The notes under the pieces: generated by a model
Told to the model about the DNA's origin: nothing
The model's database searches: none
What the model saw: only the letters and a program-made list of their open reading frames with translations
Shown: positions 17,819 to 26,479 of the stretch, one piece after another
Layout of the letters: the number at the start of each line of letters is the position of its first letter
How positions within the stretch are numbered: position 1 is the stretch's first letter
Translations under genes and position numbers: made by a program
Assembly: GCF_022749495.1 (NCBI RefSeq)
Contig: NZ_CP094241.1
Coordinates: forward strand, 1,302,001 to 1,366,000
Length of the DNA: 64,000 bases
Reading direction: 5' to 3'
Source of the DNA: Neisseria macacae ATCC 33926
GTDB taxonomy: Bacteria; Pseudomonadota; Gammaproteobacteria; Burkholderiales; Neisseriaceae

Positions 17819-17998
17819 ATAGATTCCTTAAGATTCGGGTGGGACAGACTCAATCATAACGGTACAAAGGCTGACTGACAATTCAATCATGACAATATTT
17901 TATTTGATACGTCAGGAGGAAATGGAAGGTCGGCAGAAAAGGCGTCATCTCCATTTTGCTGCGTTATAATCATTTTTCACGATCATGAAGGCATCAAT

Positions 17999-18658
17999 AT
18001 GCAAACTTGGCACGAAGCAATCGGCTCGGAAAAGTCCGAATCCTATTTCCAACACATCATCGAAACCGTCAAGAAAGAGCGCGGCATGGGGCGGATTATC
18101 TATCCGCCTGCCGAAGACGTGTTCAACGCCTTTAAAGCAACCGAATTCGGTAACGTCAAAGTCGTGATTTTGGGGCAAGACCCGTATCACGGTGCAGGAC
18201 AGGCGCACGGGCTGGCGTTTTCCGTCCGCGAAGGCGTCGCCGTCCCTCCCTCGTTGGCCAATATTTACAAAGAGCTGGCGGACGACATCGAAGGCTTCCG
18301 TATCCCGCAACACGGCTATCTGCAACATTGGGCGGAGCAGGGCGTTTTACTGCTCAATACCGTACTGACCGTCCGCGCGGGACAGGCGCATTCCCATGCC
18401 ACATTGGGTTGGGAGCGCTTTACTGACGAAGTGGTCAACCAAATCAACCAAAACCGCGAACACGTCGTCTTCATGCTTTGGGGCAGCCACGCGCAGAAAA
18501 AAGGCGCGTTTATCGACCGCAGCCGCCATCTCGTCCTCAGCGCGCCGCACCCCTCGCCGCTGTCCGCCTATCGCGGTTTCTTCGGCTGCAAACACTTTTC
18601 CCGAGCCAATGCTTATTTGCAGGAAAAAGGCATAACGCCGATAGACTGGCAGGTATAA
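17999..18658 (+). CDS. ung: uracil-DNA glycosylase
   Basis: 219 aa family 1 UDG that excises uracil from DNA. Catalytic motif GQDPYHGAGQAHG (D61, H64), substrate-binding PPSLANIYKE, and the DNA-intercalation loop HPSPLSAYRGFFGC. Start ATG follows GAAGGCATCAAT. Upstream is a 180-base gap shared with the divergent nfeD gene. Confidence 0.97.
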   Translation: MQTWHEAIGSEKSESYFQHIIETVKKERGMGRIIYPPAEDVFNAFKATEFGNVKVVILGQDPYHGAGQAHGLAFSVREGVAVPPSLANIYKELADDIEGFRIPQHGYLQHWAEQGVLLLNTVLTVRAGQAHSHATLGWERFTDEVVNQINQNREHVVFMLWGSHAQKKGAFIDRSRHLVLSAPHPSPLSAYRGFFGCKHFSRANAYLQEKGITPIDWQV

Positions 18659-18661
18659 AAA

Positions 18662-18743
18662 CAGGTCGTCTGAAAACGGCAGCCATAGCAAACCGGACAA
18701 TCCACCCACCGTCTGAACAAGCCTTCCTTTTTCAGACGACCCC
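18662..18743. terminator. widely spaced inverted DUS pair after ung
   Basis: AGGTCGTCTGAAAACGG and TTTTTCAGACGACCCC, about 50 bases apart, between ung and the PEBP gene. It may work more as uptake signal than terminator. Confidence 0.4.
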
Positions 18744-18767
18744 TTCCCCAACCCATAGGAGAACACT

Positions 18768-19265
18768 ATGCAGGTAACGACTTCAGCCATTGTCAACGGC
18801 GAATTTGAAGACAAATACGGCAAACGCGGCAGTCAGTTTAGTCCGAACAATATGCCGACTTATTCCATTCCCTTTGAAATCAGCGGCGCGCCCGAAGGCA
18901 CGAAATCCTTTGCCGTCGTTTTGGAAGACAAAGACGCCATTACCGCCAGCGGATTTGTGTGGACACACTGGCTGATTGCCGACCTCAAACGCACCTCCGT
19001 CGCCGAAAACGAAAGTCTGACCGCCACCGACTACACGCAAGGCGCAAACAGTTGGGCGAGCCTGTTGGGCAAGTTGGACATCGAAGAAGCCACAGGCTAC
19101 GGCGGCATGTATCCGCCCAACTGCCGCCACCGCTACGAACTCATCGTTTACGCACTCGACACCGTATTAAACCTACCGCGCGGCTTCCGCTTCAACGACC
19201 TGCATTTCGCCATGCAGGGACATATCTTGGACAGCGCAAGCGTAATGGGAACGTATGATGTATAA
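18768..19265 (+). CDS. YbhB/YbcL-family (PEBP, Raf-kinase-inhibitor-like) protein
   Basis: 165 aa phosphatidylethanolamine-binding-protein fold. Family hallmarks: IPFEISGAPEGTKSFAV, LEDKDA...WTHWLIADL (the D-x-D and H pocket), NSWASLLG...YGGMYPP, and HRYELIVYALD. The bacterial members have no agreed function; no signal peptide is seen, so it is cytosolic. AGGAGAACACT precedes the start. A DUS hairpin terminator follows. Confidence 0.85.
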   Translation: MQVTTSAIVNGEFEDKYGKRGSQFSPNNMPTYSIPFEISGAPEGTKSFAVVLEDKDAITASGFVWTHWLIADLKRTSVAENESLTATDYTQGANSWASLLGKLDIEEATGYGGMYPPNCRHRYELIVYALDTVLNLPRGFRFNDLHFAMQGHILDSASVMGTYDV

Positions 19266-19285
19266 AGCCTAAGCTGCTTGTTTGA

Positions 19286-19321
19286 AAAAAGGTCGTCTGA
19301 AAATTTTCAGACGACCTTTTG
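19286..19321. terminator. DUS hairpin between PEBP gene and lipA
   Basis: AAAAAAGGTCGTCTGAAAA directly joined to TTTTCAGACGACCTTTTG: an almost loopless long perfect stem between convergent genes. Strong bidirectional terminator candidate. Confidence 0.85.
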
Positions 19322-19324
19322 TTA

Positions 19325-20311
19325 TCAATGATGGCCGCAACCGCCGCCATGACTTTCGCGCAATGCTTCGGCAGCCTGCTCGTCGGCATGGTAGCTTGAG
19401 CGGACCATGGCGCCGATGGCGGCGTTGGTGAAGCCCAGTTCGTATGCTTCTTTTTCGAAGATTTTGAACTGGTCGGGCGTGACATAGCGCAAGACGGGCA
19501 GGTGTCCGTCTGAAGGCTGGAGGTACTGACCGATGGTAATCATCTCGATATTGTGCGCCCGCATATCGCGCATGATTTCGCGCACGTCTTCGTCTGTCTC
19601 GCCCAAGCCGACCATGATGCCGGATTTGGTCGGGATGTGCGGCATCATTTCTTTGTAGCGGCGCAGCAGGTCGAGGGAATGCTGATAGTTGGCACCCGGA
19701 CGGGCTTTTTTGTACAGGCTCGGATGGGTTTCCAAGTTGTGGTTCATCACGTCGGGCGGGGTTTCGGCAAGGATTTTCAGAGCGATGTCCAAGCGGCCGC
19801 GGAAGTCGGGAACGAGGATTTCGATTTTGGTATTCGGACTGGTTTCGCGGATGGCTTTGATGCAGTCGGCGAAATGCTGTGCGCCGCCGTCGCGCAGGTC
19901 GTCGCGGTCAACGGAAGTGATGACGACGTAACGCAGGTTCATGGCTTTGACGGATTCTGCGAGGTGTTTCGGTTCGTCGGGGTCAAGCATATTCGGGCGG
20001 CCGTGTCCCACGTCGCAGAACGGGCAACGTCGGGTACAAATGTCGCCCATAATCATGAAGGTCGCTGTGCCTTTGCTGAAACATTCGCCGATGTTCGGGC
20101 AGGAGGCTTCTTCGCAAACGGTGTGCATTTTTTGTTCGCGCAAAATGTCTTTGATTTCAAAGAATTTTCGTGACGGCAGCTTGGCGCGTATCCATTCGGG
20201 CTTTTTCAGTTTTTCCTGAAGGGGGACGACTTTGATGGGGATGCGGGCGGTTTTATCCGCGCCTTTGAGTTTGACGCCGCGTTTGGGATCGTCAACTTTG
20301 ATTTCGCTCAT
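19325..20311 (-). CDS. lipA: lipoyl synthase
   Basis: 328 aa radical-SAM enzyme that inserts two sulfurs into protein-bound octanoyl groups. Auxiliary cluster cysteines C66/C71/C77 in CEEASCPNIGEC and the radical-SAM triad C92-x3-C96-x2-C99 in CTRRCPFC are intact. C-terminal tail ends in a Gly/His/Cys run (GGGCGHH). Its start overlaps the lipB stop by one base, so translation is coupled. The products serve the three lipoyl domains encoded at 4.6-6.5 kb. Confidence 0.97.
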   Translation of the reverse strand: MSEIKVDDPKRGVKLKGADKTARIPIKVVPLQEKLKKPEWIRAKLPSRKFFEIKDILREQKMHTVCEEASCPNIGECFSKGTATFMIMGDICTRRCPFCDVGHGRPNMLDPDEPKHLAESVKAMNLRYVVITSVDRDDLRDGGAQHFADCIKAIRETSPNTKIEILVPDFRGRLDIALKILAETPPDVMNHNLETHPSLYKKARPGANYQHSLDLLRRYKEMMPHIPTKSGIMVGLGETDEDVREIMRDMRAHNIEMITIGQYLQPSDGHLPVLRYVTPDQFKIFEKEAYELGFTNAAIGAMVRSSYHADEQAAEALRESHGGGCGHH

Positions 20312-20928
20312 TAATTGTTCGCTTTCGGTGTGAGTTGTGTCTCGAGGTGTGCGGTCAGTTTTTGTGCAACCTCATCCAAGGTGGGACAGGGTTGGATAAA
20401 ATCCGCGATTTGTGTCATTTCCATGCCGGCATAGCCGCAGGGATTGATGTGGGTAAACGGGCTTAAGTCCATGTTTACGTTTAATGCCAGACCGTGATAA
20501 ACGGAACCGTCTTTGATGCGCAAACCGAGTGAGGCGATTTTGCGCTCACCGACATAAACGCCGGGGCGTTTCGGGTCTGCCGCCGCTTCGATTCCGTATT
20601 CCGCCAACGTGGCGATGATGCTGTTTTCAAGCGCGGAGACGATGTTGCGGACGCTGGTTTTGCGGCGTTTGAAGTTGATCATGGTGTAGATGACCAACTG
20701 GCCGGGACCGTGATAAGTGATTTGTCCGCCCCGGTCGATTTGGACGACGGGTATGTCGTCGCGGATCAGGAGGTGTTCCGGTTTGCCTGCCAGCCCTTGT
20801 GTGAAGACGGGCGGATGCTCGACCACCCATAATTCGTCTTCGGTATGTTCGTCGCGGGCTGCGTTGAACGCTTTCATGGCTTCGAAAGTCGGTTGGTACT
20901 CGACCATGCCTTTCTGCACGATTTTCAT
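20311..20928 (-). CDS. lipB: octanoyl-[ACP]:protein octanoyltransferase
   Basis: 205 aa. Transfers octanoate from acyl carrier protein to lipoyl-domain lysines before LipA acts. Motifs: VVEHPPVFTQG, DRGGQITYHGPGQLV, and INPCGYAGMEMTQ with the catalytic cysteine. It overlaps lipA by one base and is preceded directly by ybeD (one-base gap). The three-gene order ybeD-lipB-lipA is the same as in many proteobacteria. Confidence 0.96.
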   Translation of the reverse strand: MKIVQKGMVEYQPTFEAMKAFNAARDEHTEDELWVVEHPPVFTQGLAGKPEHLLIRDDIPVVQIDRGGQITYHGPGQLVIYTMINFKRRKTSVRNIVSALENSIIATLAEYGIEAAADPKRPGVYVGERKIASLGLRIKDGSVYHGLALNVNMDLSPFTHINPCGYAGMEMTQIADFIQPCPTLDEVAQKLTAHLETQLTPKANN

Positions 20929-20929
20929 A

Positions 20930-21196
20930 TCAGTACACCACTTTCACCATTTCGTGATCGGTCAGGGCGCGGTAGATTTTGTCCAGTTGCTCTTTGCTTT
21001 CGACGTTTACTTTGACGGTTGCGCCGGTATAGTTGCCCTTGCTGCTCTGGCGGGTGGTGATGTGGTGGGGTTCGGTATCGGGCGCGTGCTGGCGGACGGT
21101 TTCCAAGATATTTTTTTCAAATTCGGGATGCGCGTTGCCCATGACTTTGATGGGGAATTGGCAGGGGAATTCGATGAGTGAGGTTTGGTCGGTCAT
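20930..21196 (-). CDS. ybeD: YbeD-like DUF493 protein
   Basis: 88 aa ferredoxin-like-fold protein of the UPF0250/DUF493 family (LIEFPCQFPIKVMG, NYTGATVKVNVESKEQLDKIY). It is consistently found upstream of lipB; the family is thought to be regulatory. AGGAGTCAGCC precedes ATG. First gene of the lipoate operon. Confidence 0.9.
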   Translation of the reverse strand: MTDQTSLIEFPCQFPIKVMGNAHPEFEKNILETVRQHAPDTEPHHITTRQSSKGNYTGATVKVNVESKEQLDKIYRALTDHEMVKVVY

Positions 21197-21224
21197 GGCT
21201 GACTCCTGATGTGCTGTATGCCGA

Positions 21225-21263
21225 GAGGTCGTCTGAAAAGTTTCCAGCCTTTCAGACGACCTC
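21225..21263. terminator. DUS hairpin upstream of the ybeD-lipB-lipA operon
   Basis: AGAGGTCGTCTGAAA and TTTCAGACGACCTC with a ~13-base loop, in the divergent gap between ybeD and lon. No long T-run follows, so its role as terminator is uncertain. Confidence 0.45.
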
Positions 21264-21330
21264 GAACGGCGTGTATTTTATCGCAAAAAGTTGCCGATAA
21301 AAATAGAAGCGTACATCGGCTTTTTCAAGT

Positions 21331-21359
21331 CTTGAAATACGCTTTTCCATCCCAATTTA
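21331..21359 (+). promoter_or_regulatory. candidate sigma32 (RpoH) promoter of lon
   Basis: CTTGAA (21331-21336), 14 bases, CCCAATTT (21351-21358). This resembles the heat-shock pattern CTTGAA - 13 to 17 - CCCCATnT with mismatches only in the -10. It lies ~40 bases before lon, a known RpoH target in other proteobacteria. Confidence 0.5.
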
Positions 21360-21396
21360 AGCCACATTCCGAATTTATTACCAAGTAGAGAACAAT

Positions 21397-23859
21397 ATGC
21401 CGACAAAAGAAAAGCATTTTGAGGAATACAGCGCACTGGCAACCCTGCCTTTACGCGATGTCGTCGTTTATCCGCATATGGTGCTGCCGCTGTTTGTAGG
21501 CCGCCCGAAATCCATTGCGGCATTGGAAGCGGCAATGGCGAATGACGATCCGGTGTTTTTGCTGGCGCAAATCGACCCGAACACCGAAGATCCGACTGCG
21601 TCCGATTTGCACCGTACGGGTACGGTCGCGCAGGTTTTGCAGGTGTTGAAGCTGCCTGACGGCACGGTAAAAGTGTTGGTCGAAGGTATCCGGCGCGGCA
21701 GGGTGTTGACCATTGAAGAGAGCGGCGGACTGTTCCTGTCACATGTCGAAGCTGTCGATGAGTATGCGGATGCGGACAATCCCGATATTGAAGCCATTCG
21801 CCGCACGCTGCTTACCCAGTTTGACCAATACGCCAAGTTAAATAAAAAAATCCCTGCCGAAATCATCAATACCATCAACGGTATCGATGATAACAGCCGT
21901 TTGGTGGACACGATTGCGGCGCATTTGCAGTTGAAACTGGAGCAGCGCCAACAGATTTTGGAAACCTTCGGCATTATCGGCCGTATGGAGTTTCTGCTTG
22001 CCCAGTTGGAATCCGAACTCGACATCATGCAGGTCGAAAAACGCATCCGCGGCCGTGTCAAACGCCAGATGGAAAAATCCCAGCGCGAGTATTATCTGAA
22101 CGAGCAAGTGAAAGCGATTCAGAAAGAATTGGGTGAAGAAGACGAACGCGGCGAACTGGATGCTTTGGAAGCAAAAATCAAAGAAGCGGGCATGACCAAA
22201 GAAGCCGAAGAGAAATGCCTGTCTGAACTGAAAAAGCTCAAAATGATGCCGCCTATGTCTGCGGAATCTACCGTGGTACGCAACTACATCGATACTTTGC
22301 TTGAGCTGCCGTGGAAGAAAAAATCCCGCGTCAGCAAAGACATTGCCAAAGCCGATTTGGTGTTGAACGCCGACCACTATGGCTTGGAAAAAGTCAAAGA
22401 ACGGATTTTGGAATACCTTGCCGTCCAAAAACGTATGGACAAGCTTAAAGGTCCGATTCTGTGTTTGGTCGGTCCTCCGGGGGTGGGTAAAACCTCTTTG
22501 GGCGAATCCATTGCCAAAGCAACAGGCCGTCAATATGTCCGCATGGCTTTGGGCGGCGTGCGCGATGAAAGCGAAATCCGCGGCCACCGCCGTACCTATA
22601 TCGGCTCTATGCCCGGCAAAATCCTGCAAAACATGGCTAAGGCAGGCGTGAAGAATCCGCTGTTCCTGCTTGACGAAATCGACAAATTGGGCAGCGACTT
22701 CCGAGGCGATCCTGCCAGCGCGTTGCTTGAGGTGCTTGATCCTGAGCAAAACAACAAGTTTGCCGATCATTATGCGGAAGTGGATTATGACTTGAGCGAT
22801 GTGATGTTTATCGCCACATCTAATAGCCTGAACATTCCGACTCCGTTGCTTGACCGCATGGAAATCATCCGTTTGTCCGGCTATACCGAAGACGAGAAAA
22901 TCAATATCGCCATGCAGTATCTCGTGCCGAAGCAAATGAAACGCAACGGCGTGAAAGAAGGCGAATTGGTCGTCGAAGAAAGTGCGGTACGCGATATCAT
23001 CCGTTATTACACCCGTGAAGCCGGTGTACGTTCGCTTGATCGCGAGATTGCCAAAATCTGCCGCAAGGTGGTGATGCAGATTACCTTGAACGAAGATAAG
23101 AAGAGGTCGTCTGAAACCAAGAAAACCAGCAAAGCCAAGCCTAAGGCGGTTAAAGTCAATGAGAAAAACCTGCATGACTACTTGGGCGTGCGCCGCTTCG
23201 ATTACGGCGTTGCCGAAAGTGAAAACCGTATCGGACAGGTTACCGGTTTGGCGTGGACGGAAGTCGGCGGCGAATTGCTGACTGTCGAAGCCGTGGCGTT
23301 GCCGGGCAAGGGCGTGATTCAGTGTACCGGCCAGTTGGGCGACGTGATGAAGGAATCTGTGTCCGCGGCATGGTCTGTTGTCCGTTCCCGTGCAGAATCA
23401 GTGGGTTTGGCTCCTGATTTTTACGAGAAAAAAGACATCCATGTTCACGTTCCCGAAGGTGCGACGCCGAAAGACGGTCCGAGCGCAGGTATCGCCATGA
23501 CTTTGGCGATGGTGTCTGCCTTTACCAAAATTCCGGTGCGCGCCGATGTGGCGATGACAGGCGAAATCACCCTGCGCGGCGAAGTCTTGCCAATCGGCGG
23601 TTTGAAGGAAAAACTGTTGGCTGCCTTGCGCGGCGGCATCAAACACGTCCTGATTCCGAAAGACAACGTCAAAGACTTGGAAGAAATCCCTGAAAACGTG
23701 AAAACCGGCCTGACCATCCATCCGGTCAAATGGATAGACGAAGTCCTTGCTTTGGGCTTGGAAAGCCAGCCGACACCTTGGGTTGCGCCTTTAAGTACCG
23801 AAGAGGCGCAGGTTGAAGCCACCAAGCCTAAGTCAAGGGCGAAAGCGACCAAACACTGA
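21397..23859 (+). CDS. lon: ATP-dependent protease Lon
   Basis: 820 aa LonA. N-terminal substrate domain (LPLRDVVVYPHMVLPLFVGR), AAA+ module with Walker A GPPGVGKTS (~359-367) and FLLDEIDKLG, then the peptidase domain with catalytic S696 (PKDGPSAG) and K739 (LKEKLLAA). It degrades misfolded and regulatory proteins in the cytosol. Between AAA+ and protease domains a lysine/serine-rich stretch (KKRSSETKKTSKAKPKAVK) is encoded in part by a DUS at 23103-23114, an apparent linker insertion. A heat-shock-type promoter lies upstream. Confidence 0.97.
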   Translation: MPTKEKHFEEYSALATLPLRDVVVYPHMVLPLFVGRPKSIAALEAAMANDDPVFLLAQIDPNTEDPTASDLHRTGTVAQVLQVLKLPDGTVKVLVEGIRRGRVLTIEESGGLFLSHVEAVDEYADADNPDIEAIRRTLLTQFDQYAKLNKKIPAEIINTINGIDDNSRLVDTIAAHLQLKLEQRQQILETFGIIGRMEFLLAQLESELDIMQVEKRIRGRVKRQMEKSQREYYLNEQVKAIQKELGEEDERGELDALEAKIKEAGMTKEAEEKCLSELKKLKMMPPMSAESTVVRNYIDTLLELPWKKKSRVSKDIAKADLVLNADHYGLEKVKERILEYLAVQKRMDKLKGPILCLVGPPGVGKTSLGESIAKATGRQYVRMALGGVRDESEIRGHRRTYIGSMPGKILQNMAKAGVKNPLFLLDEIDKLGSDFRGDPASALLEVLDPEQNNKFADHYAEVDYDLSDVMFIATSNSLNIPTPLLDRMEIIRLSGYTEDEKINIAMQYLVPKQMKRNGVKEGELVVEESAVRDIIRYYTREAGVRSLDREIAKICRKVVMQITLNEDKKRSSETKKTSKAKPKAVKVNEKNLHDYLGVRRFDYGVAESENRIGQVTGLAWTEVGGELLTVEAVALPGKGVIQCTGQLGDVMKESVSAAWSVVRSRAESVGLAPDFYEKKDIHVHVPEGATPKDGPSAGIAMTLAMVSAFTKIPVRADVAMTGEITLRGEVLPIGGLKEKLLAALRGGIKHVLIPKDNVKDLEEIPENVKTGLTIHPVKWIDEVLALGLESQPTPWVAPLSTEEAQVEATKPKSRAKATKH

Positions 23860-23936
23860 TTTTGTAAAAAATGTGTTGCAAAAGATGCGGGTTTGCCTTG
23901 AAAGCCTGTAAAATAGGGCAATTCCGCATTTTTTGC

Positions 23937-23966
23937 TTGACACGGTATTTTCAGAATTGCTATAAA
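23937..23966 (+). promoter_or_regulatory. sigma70 promoter of hupB
   Basis: Perfect -35 TTGACA (23937-23942), an 18-base spacer, -10 TATAAA (23961-23966) with upstream TG (extended). It lies ~78 bases before the GTG start. Best sigma70 match seen in the window, as expected for an abundant protein. Confidence 0.75.
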
Positions 23967-24043
23967 GCGCAAAGGTACTCAAAAGTACGAAGCCCCGAGT
24001 ATTCGGGCATTTCATTATTTTCAACGATAGGAAGGGACTGATT

Positions 24044-24313
24044 GTGAATAAGTCTGAATTGATCGAAGCAATTGCTCAAGAAGCCGGCATTTCTAAAGCT
24101 GCCGCCCAAAAAGCTCTGGATGCCACTACCAATGCTGTAACCAACGCTCTGAAAAAAGGCGACACCGTAACTCTGGTCGGTTTCGGTACTTTCTACGTTG
24201 GCGAACGCGCAGAACGTCAAGGCCGCAACCCTAAAACCGGCGAGCCTCTGACCATCGCTGCTGCTAAAACTCCTAAATTCCGTGCCGGTAAAGCATTGAA
24301 AGATGCCCTGTAA
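24044..24313 (+). CDS. hupB: DNA-binding protein HU-beta
   Basis: 89 aa nucleoid protein that bends DNA as a dimer. Family signature VGFGTFYVGERAERQGRNPKTG with the DNA-intercalating RNPKTG arm. Start is GTG after GGAAGGGACTGATT. It follows lon, the common lon-hupB order of proteobacteria, but has its own strong promoter and an intrinsic terminator. Confidence 0.97.
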   Translation: MNKSELIEAIAQEAGISKAAAQKALDATTNAVTNALKKGDTVTLVGFGTFYVGERAERQGRNPKTGEPLTIAAAKTPKFRAGKALKDAL

Positions 24314-24337
24314 GCATAGATAGGCATTAAGCCCGAT

Positions 24338-24370
24338 AAAAATCGACTCCGATATAGGAGTCGATTTTTA
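24338..24370. terminator. intrinsic terminator of hupB
   Basis: AAAAATCGACTCC, loop GATATA, GGAGTCGATTTTTA. A perfect GC-centred stem with a T-run, not based on DUS, ~25 bases after the stop. Confidence 0.9.
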
Positions 24371-24542
24371 TTTTGTGCTGTTTTTGTACATTTAACATAG
24401 AAATAAATCTAGAAATAAATCGAATAAAATTTGTGAGCAATGCTGCCTTGTGCCGTTATGTTCATGGTTTTGAGATGTTCGGAAGAATTTTGCCGTCATG
24501 AATTAGGCGGAAAGCGAGACATTTCCAGAAATGTCTTTTGTT

Positions 24543-24551
24543 TGTTATACT
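24543..24551 (+). promoter_or_regulatory. extended -10 promoter candidate of ppa
   Basis: TGTTATACT: a TG-n-TATACT extended -10, ~42 bases before ppa. The -35 (TTTCCA) is poor. Confidence 0.45.
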
Positions 24552-24592
24552 TTCGGCGTTTAACTTTTGCAATTGTTTATAAGGAGCGCAAA

Positions 24593-25126
24593 ATGGCAGA
24601 TTTTAATAAAATCTTGACGCCGGGTGATGTCGATGGCGGCATTATTAATGTTGTGAACGAAATTCCTGCAGGCAGCAATCATAAAATCGAATGGAACCGC
24701 AAATTAGCGGCTTTCCAACTCGACCGTGTTGAACCTGCAATTTTTTCCAAACCTACAAACTACGGTTTTATCCCTCAGACTTTAGACGAAGATGGCGATG
24801 AATTGGATGTCTTGTTGGTGACAGAGCAGCCATTGGCTACCGGCATTTTTCTGGAAGCGCGCGTCATTGGCGTGATGAAATTTGTTGATGACGGCGAGGT
24901 TGACGATAAAATCGTTTGCGTTCCTGCCGACGACCGCAACAATGGCAATGCGTACAAAACATTGTCTGATTTGTCGCAACAATTAATCAAGCAAATCGAA
25001 TTCCATTTTAACCACTACAAAGACTTGAAAAAAGCAGGTACGACCAAAGTCGAATCTTGGGGTGATGTTGAAGAAGCGAAACAAGTCATTAAAGAATCGA
25101 TTGAGCGTTGGAATAAACAAGCTTAA
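24593..25126 (+). CDS. ppa: inorganic pyrophosphatase
   Basis: 177 aa soluble type I pyrophosphatase. The acidic metal site DEDGDELDVLL (~64-74), NYGFIPQT and the VPADDRNN segment identify it. It hydrolyses PPi produced by biosynthesis. Start 24593 is chosen because AAGGAGCGCAAA precedes it and the product has the family length; an in-frame extension upstream runs into promoter sequence. Confidence 0.96.
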   Translation: MADFNKILTPGDVDGGIINVVNEIPAGSNHKIEWNRKLAAFQLDRVEPAIFSKPTNYGFIPQTLDEDGDELDVLLVTEQPLATGIFLEARVIGVMKFVDDGEVDDKIVCVPADDRNNGNAYKTLSDLSQQLIKQIEFHFNHYKDLKKAGTTKVESWGDVEEAKQVIKESIERWNKQA

Positions 25127-25142
25127 TTGAGATCAACAAGCA

Positions 25143-25179
25143 AAAGGTCGTCTGAAAATATTTTCAGACGACCTTTTTG
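25143..25179. terminator. DUS hairpin terminator after ppa
   Basis: AAAAGGTCGTCTGAAAATA and TATTTTCAGACGACCTTTTTG: a long almost loopless stem with a T-run, ~18 bases after the ppa stop. Confidence 0.85.
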
Positions 25180-25277
25180 TTTTTTATGACTATGGCGCGA
25201 GCTTGGCGTTTGCCTGTTTGGCAGGGGAATTTTTTGGTATGATTGCCCCTTATATTTTCTATTGATAGGTTTGCACT

Positions 25278-26195
25278 ATGTCTGTCTATACAAGTGTTTC
25301 TGATGAGGAAATGCGGGCGTTTTTGACCCAATACGATTTGGGCGGTTTTGTATCGTTGCAGGGAATTGCGCAGGGGATTACAAACAGCAATTATTTTTTG
25401 ACCACCACGACGGGGCGTTACGTTTTAACGGTATTCGAGGTATTGAAGCAAGAGGAGTTGCCGTTTTTTCTGGAATTGAGCCGGCATCTGAGTAGCAATG
25501 GCGTGGCTTGTCCTGCTCCGATTGTACGCAAGGATGGTAAGCTGGATTCTGTCTTGGTGGGCAAACCTGCCTGTCTGGTTACTTGCCTGAATGGCTCTGA
25601 TACCGGCTGGGCAACGGAAATGCAATGTTTCAATACAGGGGCCATGTTGGCAAAAATGCATATTGCCGGACAGAGTTTTCCGCAAAAAATGGCTAATCCG
25701 CGTTACGACCGTTGGTGGCATGATGCTTGCAGTCAGCTTTTACCGGTATTGAGTGAAGATGACGCGGCTTTGCTGCAAAAGGAGATTTCTGATTTAGATG
25801 GTAATCCGGGTAATCATCTGCCTTCAGGTATTATCCATGCCGATTTGTTTAAGGATAATGTTTTATTGGATGGGGAGAAGGTGGCAGGCTTTATCGATTT
25901 TTACTATGCCTGCGACGGAAATTTTATGTATGACCTGGCCATTGCCGTCAATGACTGGGCAAGAACAGCGGAGAACAAGCTGGATAGTTCCTTGCAAGAT
26001 GCTTTTATCAGGGGGTATGAAAGCATCAGGCCTTTGTCTGATGAAGAACGCGAATATTTCCCGATTGCCCAAAGAGCGGGCTGTATCCGGTTTTGGGTGT
26101 CGCGTCTTTTAGACTTTCACTTTCCGCAAACCGGTGAAATGACGTTTATTAAAGATCCCAATGCTTTTAGAGATTTGTTGCTGAGTTTGAATTGA
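25278..26195 (+). CDS. thrB: homoserine kinase (ThrB, APH-fold type)
   Basis: 305 aa of the aminoglycoside-phosphotransferase fold rather than GHMP type; this ThrB form is common in beta-proteobacteria. It phosphorylates homoserine in threonine synthesis. Visible: ITNSNYFLTTTTGRYVLTVFE nucleotide loop region, catalytic IHADLFKDNVLL and metal-binding FIDFYYACDG. The context gives no other threonine gene. Start ATG after TTGATAGGTTTGCACT has a weak RBS. Other APH-family kinases are the main alternative. Confidence 0.85.
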   Translation: MSVYTSVSDEEMRAFLTQYDLGGFVSLQGIAQGITNSNYFLTTTTGRYVLTVFEVLKQEELPFFLELSRHLSSNGVACPAPIVRKDGKLDSVLVGKPACLVTCLNGSDTGWATEMQCFNTGAMLAKMHIAGQSFPQKMANPRYDRWWHDACSQLLPVLSEDDAALLQKEISDLDGNPGNHLPSGIIHADLFKDNVLLDGEKVAGFIDFYYACDGNFMYDLAIAVNDWARTAENKLDSSLQDAFIRGYESIRPLSDEEREYFPIAQRAGCIRFWVSRLLDFHFPQTGEMTFIKDPNAFRDLLLSLN

Positions 26196-26241
26196 TGTAT
26201 ATGCAGGTAGTGAATTAATACTTGGTATTTGAAATGTAATG

Positions 26242-26398
26242 TATAGTGGATTAACTTTAAACCAGTACGGCGTTGCCTCGCCTTAGCTCAAAGAGAACGA
26301 TTCTCTAAGGTGCTGAAGCACCAAGTGAATCGGTTCCGTACTATCTGTGCTGTCTACGGCTTCGTCGCCTTGTCCTGATTTAAATTTAATCCACTATA
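26242..26398 (+). mobile_element. Correia repeat element (full length, ~157 bp)
   Basis: TATAGTGGATTAACTTTAAA to AAATTTAATCCACTATA with the full internal block. Two base changes in the core (CTATCTGTGC, TCTACGGC) distinguish it from the other copies. It lies between thrB and the TrmJ-like gene. Confidence 0.93.
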
Positions 26399-26409
26399 TA
26401 TTTGGTCTT

Positions 26410-26460
26410 AAAACTGCACCCGAAGTTGGATGGGATGTCCGACTTTTAGGGTGCAGTTTT
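26410..26460. repeat. ~50 bp palindromic element with ACTGCACCC ends
   Basis: AAAACTGCACCC at one end and GGGTGCAGTTTT at the other, with AAGTTGGA and TCCGACTTTT inside. A close relative is at 33624-33673. Both are at the 3' side of a minus-strand gene and next to a DUS, so each may act as terminator. The ends also resemble the two tips of an IS3-type insertion sequence joined together. Confidence 0.55.
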
Positions 26461-26464
26461 ATTT

Positions 26465-26476
26465 TTCAGACGACCT
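26465..26476 (-). repeat. DNA uptake sequence, single copy
   Basis: TTCAGACGACCT, reverse complement of AGGTCGTCTGAA, directly after the stop of the TrmJ-like gene. Confidence 0.9.
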
Positions 26477-26479
26477 TTT

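Noticed and set aside
24440..24592. 51-codon N-terminal extension of ppa
   Set aside because: Starts in promoter-like A+T-rich DNA and does not match the family; the AAGGAG at 24581 fixes the internal start.
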